13,307 nucleotides of DNA from Thermobaculum sp042408415 (GTDB taxonomy: Bacteria; Chloroflexota; Chloroflexia; Thermobaculales; Thermobaculaceae). Of the stretch, positions 11,469-13,307 are shown one piece after another. Each line of letters opens with the position of its first letter. Position 1 is the first letter of the stretch. The stretch covers positions 1 through 13,307 of the forward strand of contig JBHORE010000207.1 of NCBI GenBank assembly GCA_042408415.1. Direction: 5' to 3'. The position numbers were made by a program, and so were the translations under genes. A model generated the notes under the pieces. That model was not told the origin of the DNA. It was given only the letters and a program-made list of their open reading frames with translations, and did not search any database.

Positions 11469-12461
11469 CTAGTACCCCAGGAGATCCTGGAGCTCCTTCT
11501 CGGACTGCTTGCTGAGGGGCACCATCGTGCCCGCCGGGTCGTCCAGCTGCAGGCTGAAGCTGTTGCGGGTGTACTGCACCACGGACTTGACGTGCTGTAG
11601 GTTGACTAGGTAAGCCCTGTGGGCACGGAAGAACCCCCTACCCACTAGCCTGGACTCAAGCTCCTGAAGCGTCAGCTGTGTGTACGCCTCGTCAGTGTCC
11701 GTGCGCAGGATGGTCTGGCCATCCCGCGTGGTGATGTACAGCACGTCGGCTGGATCGAAGAACATGATGTGGTCTCCCTTACGTCCAGGTATCCTGTAGG
11801 GCACATGTCGCTCTCTGCTGGTGTCGGTTGTGCTGGAGCGCGCTACAATCCTACCATTAGAAAGCTCCAGTATCTGGGTGCAAAGCTTGCCCGCCCAGGA
11901 GACATCCTCCTCCGCTATGATCGTTATGCCCCCCTCTGCAGCTCGCTGCCTCAGCAGCTGGGACAGCAACTCCCTGGTGTCGAAGTCGGTGCGCAGCGAG
12001 GGCTGGTCGAGCAGTAGCAACCTAGGTCTGAGCGCCAGGGCACGGGCCAGCGCTAATCTTCTCCTACCGCTGGCGGAGAGCTTGCTTACGGTGGTTCCTG
12101 CCTGATCGTCTAGCCCAAGCTGGCTGAGCGCCTCCATCGCCTGTTGGTCCGGCACGCCGTGCAGCCTGCAGGCCATTAGCACGTTGGCCTTTACGCTCAG
12201 GCGATCGTACAGGAGGTCTTCCTCGAACACTAAGCCTATCCTGGAGCGAGCCCTTGGAGATCTATGGACGTCCTCGCCGTCCAACAGCACCCTGCCCCTG
12301 CTTGGGATCACTAGCCCCCCCAGCAGGTGTATGAGCAGGGTCTTGCCGCTGCCTCCGGGCCCGGCCACGGCCAACACCTCACCGTCGGCGAGCTGCAGGG
12401 AGTCGATCGCCAACACGGTGCGGCCTCCATCTATCTTCTCAAGCCCTTCCAAGCACAGCAT
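11469..12461 (-). CDS. Degenerate ABC ATPase domain fused to a LytTR DNA-binding domain
   Basis: The 330-residue protein has an ABC nucleotide-binding domain (about 1-215) and a LytTR domain (about 232-330; VLYITTRDGQTILRTD, then FFRAHRAYLVNLQHV, the family's hallmark). The ABC half keeps Walker A (GPGGSGKT, 34-41), but the Q-loop Gln is Asp 82, the signature reads LSASG (128-132), the residue after the Walker B Asp 152 is Gln 153 instead of the catalytic Glu, and the switch His is Glu 185. It can probably bind ATP but should hydrolyse it poorly or not at all. It is evidently a paralogue of the divergent ATPase (VFEEDLLYDRLS versus VFEEQLLYERLS). A local transcription regulator that senses nucleotide or the transporter is inferred. 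ATG 12461 is chosen over an upstream frame start at 12560 because GAGGG and an extended -10 lie just before it. Confidence 0.88.
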   Translation of the reverse strand: MLCLEGLEKIDGGRTVLAIDSLQLADGEVLAVAGPGGSGKTLLIHLLGGLVIPSRGRVLLDGEDVHRSPRARSRIGLVFEEDLLYDRLSVKANVLMACRLHGVPDQQAMEALSQLGLDDQAGTTVSKLSASGRRRLALARALALRPRLLLLDQPSLRTDFDTRELLSQLLRQRAAEGGITIIAEEDVSWAGKLCTQILELSNGRIVARSSTTDTSRERHVPYRIPGRKGDHIMFFDPADVLYITTRDGQTILRTDTDEAYTQLTLQELESRLVGRGFFRAHRAYLVNLQHVKSVVQYTRNSFSLQLDDPAGTMVPLSKQSEKELQDLLGY

Positions 12462-12486
12462 GGCCACCCTCTGCTCTCGGTGCACT

Positions 12487-12495
12487 ATTCTAGCA
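12487..12495 (-). promoter_or_regulatory. Extended -10 (TGCTAGAAT) of the ABC-LytTR gene
   Basis: On the minus strand the sequence reads TGCTAGAAT, an extended -10 with one mismatch. Transcription from near 12480 leaves a 19-nt leader that includes the ribosome site, which supports the start at 12461. The 168-bp divergent region (12462-12629) contains no obvious -35 for either gene. Confidence 0.5.
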
Positions 12496-12589
12496 CAGCC
12501 TGTAGCTGCTCCATTTGGCCCGACATATGATCCTGTCACGTCCTGAATAGCTCCTCTCATGGCTTTCTTATGGTCCCGACGCTCGCCAA

Positions 12590-12610
12590 AGCTTACACTA
12601 GCTTGTAGCT
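12590..12610. promoter_or_regulatory. AGCT repeats before the divergent ABC ATPase gene, possible LytTR or other site
   Basis: AGCT occurs at 12590, 12600 and 12607; AGCTTaca and AGCTTgta at 12590 and 12600 are a direct repeat in 10-bp phase, and TACA/TGTA form a dyad. LytTR proteins bind pairs of direct repeats, but I do not see the usual repeat consensus, so this is only a position to test. It lies 20-40 bp before the GTG start. Confidence 0.22.
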
Positions 12611-12629
12611 ACGGAGTCGGAGGTGCAAT

Positions 12630-13307
12630 GTGGAAGAGGAGTCAGCGATACAGGTTAGGGGTCTGGTGCGGTGTTTCGGGCCCAAGCGCGCCTTGGACGG
12701 TGTCAGCTTCGAAGTGCGCCGAGGGGAGATATTCGGGCTGCTGGGTCCCAACGGCGCTGGCAAGACTACCATCATCAGGGTCCTGACCGGCCAGATCGCA
12801 CCGCAGGAGGGTGATGCCAGGGTAGCCGGTTGCGACGTGGTTCGGGACAGGGCTCTGCTGCAGCGCTGTATAGGCGTAGTGTTCGAGGAGCAGCTGCTCT
12901 ACGAGCGCCTGTCGGCTCGGATGAACCTGGAGTTTGCCTGTGGTTTGTATGGGGTCGATCTCAGCAGGGTAGATGAGGTGCTGGAGCTAGTGGGTTTAAA
13001 GGATCGTGCTGCAGACAAGGTCGCTAGCTTCTCCAGCGGCATGAGGCAGAGGTTGATGATAGCACGGGCGCTGATCCATCGTCCACAGGTGCTCTTCCTG
13101 GACGAGCCCAGCAGGGGGTTGGATCCTGCTGCGACCGCGGTGGTACACGCAGCCGTTCTCGAGCTCAGAAGATCGGGAACCACCATCCTGCTAACTACCC
13201 ACTACATGGAGGAGGCCGAGAAGCTATGCGATCGCCTGGGGTTCATGGTGGAAGGGCGAGTGGTGGCGATCGGTACGCCCCTCGAGCTGCGCCTGCAGCA
13301 TGCACAG
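12630..13307 (+). CDS. ABC transporter ATP-binding protein (3' end outside window)
   Basis: The frame opens at GTG 12630, with GGAGGT at 12619-12624, and stays open to the last base, giving 226 residues. All ABC ATPase motifs are intact: Walker A GPNGAGKTT (39-47), Q-loop Gln 88, signature FSSGM (134-138), Walker B LFLDEP (155-160) with catalytic Glu 159, D-loop SRGLDP and switch His 191 (TTHYMEEAEKLC). The closing MVEGRVVAIGTPLEL is typical of the CcmA/NatA-like drug- and polysaccharide-export branch, whose permease (ABC-2 type) is normally the next gene, here beyond the window. It diverges from the ABC-LytTR regulator gene across 168 bp, which suggests control by it. Substrate unknown. An overlapping ATG at 12628 is in another frame and encodes no ABC motif. 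Confidence 0.92.
   Translation, partial: MEEESAIQVRGLVRCFGPKRALDGVSFEVRRGEIFGLLGPNGAGKTTIIRVLTGQIAPQEGDARVAGCDVVRDRALLQRCIGVVFEEQLLYERLSARMNLEFACGLYGVDLSRVDEVLELVGLKDRAADKVASFSSGMRQRLMIARALIHRPQVLFLDEPSRGLDPAATAVVHAAVLELRRSGTTILLTTHYMEEAEKLCDRLGFMVEGRVVAIGTPLELRLQHAQ

Noticed and set aside
11477..11490. CCAGGA-GA-TCCTGG dyad near the end of the LytTR fusion gene, considered as a terminator
   Set aside because: It lies inside the last codons of the gene, has only 6-bp arms and no T-run.
12559..12786. Plus-strand frame using ATG 12628 near the ABC ATPase start
   Set aside because: Its frame does not contain Walker A; the GTG 12630 frame does and has the better-placed ribosome site.

Overview
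The window looks like chromosomal DNA of a moderately GC-rich, aerobic, probably thermophilic bacterium of the Chloroflexota or a Thermobaculum-like lineage. This is an inference from several things together: an N,N-dimethylformamidase-type C-terminal domain, a secreted CAP protein with bacterial Ig-like domains, a MEDS-type regulator, a caa3-type CtaG, and promoters whose -10 box sits directly in front of the start codon. No rRNA, tRNA, CRISPR array, insertion sequence or phage gene is visible. The window is cut inside a gene at both ends.

Layout. 1-2351: the 3' end of a dimethylformamidase-like protein, a small VOC (glyoxalase-fold) protein, and, convergent with it, a secreted CAP/SCP protein with two Big_5-like Ig domains. 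2352-4301: a divergent intergenic region, an MFS exporter apparently read from a leaderless mRNA, and a single-domain response regulator on the other strand whose 3' end overlaps the exporter by 17 bp. 4302-8361: a control region with three AGTAC copies in 10-bp phase, an excisionase-type HTH regulator with a MEDS-like sensory domain, a ClC chloride transporter carrying CBS and RCK_C cytosolic domains, and a CtaG-type cytochrome oxidase assembly protein whose last membrane segment is displaced into the -1 frame. The two membrane-protein genes look lower in GC and richer in T-ending codons than the rest. 8362-8953: about 590 bp without a convincing gene, but with several stem-loops. 8954-11446: on the minus strand, a consensus promoter followed by a two-gene operon, cyclase-family metal hydrolase then thiamine-diphosphate enzyme. 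11469-13307: two divergent genes, one encoding an ABC ATPase domain fused to a LytTR DNA-binding domain (minus), the other a normal ABC transporter ATPase (plus, cut by the window end).

How the genes may work together. The last pair is the most unusual. The ABC domain of the LytTR fusion keeps its Walker A motif but has lost the Q-loop Gln, the catalytic Glu, the switch His and a standard signature. The divergent neighbour keeps all of them and is visibly its paralogue. This suggests an ABC subunit turned into a nucleotide-sensing transcription regulator of the adjacent transporter. The MEDS-type regulator sits immediately before the ClC and CtaG genes and may control them, itself, or both. 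The cyclase/ThDP pair reads as a small catabolic module in which a hydrolase opens a ring or amide and a ThDP enzyme acts on the resulting 2-oxo acid; the substrate cannot be told from the sequence.
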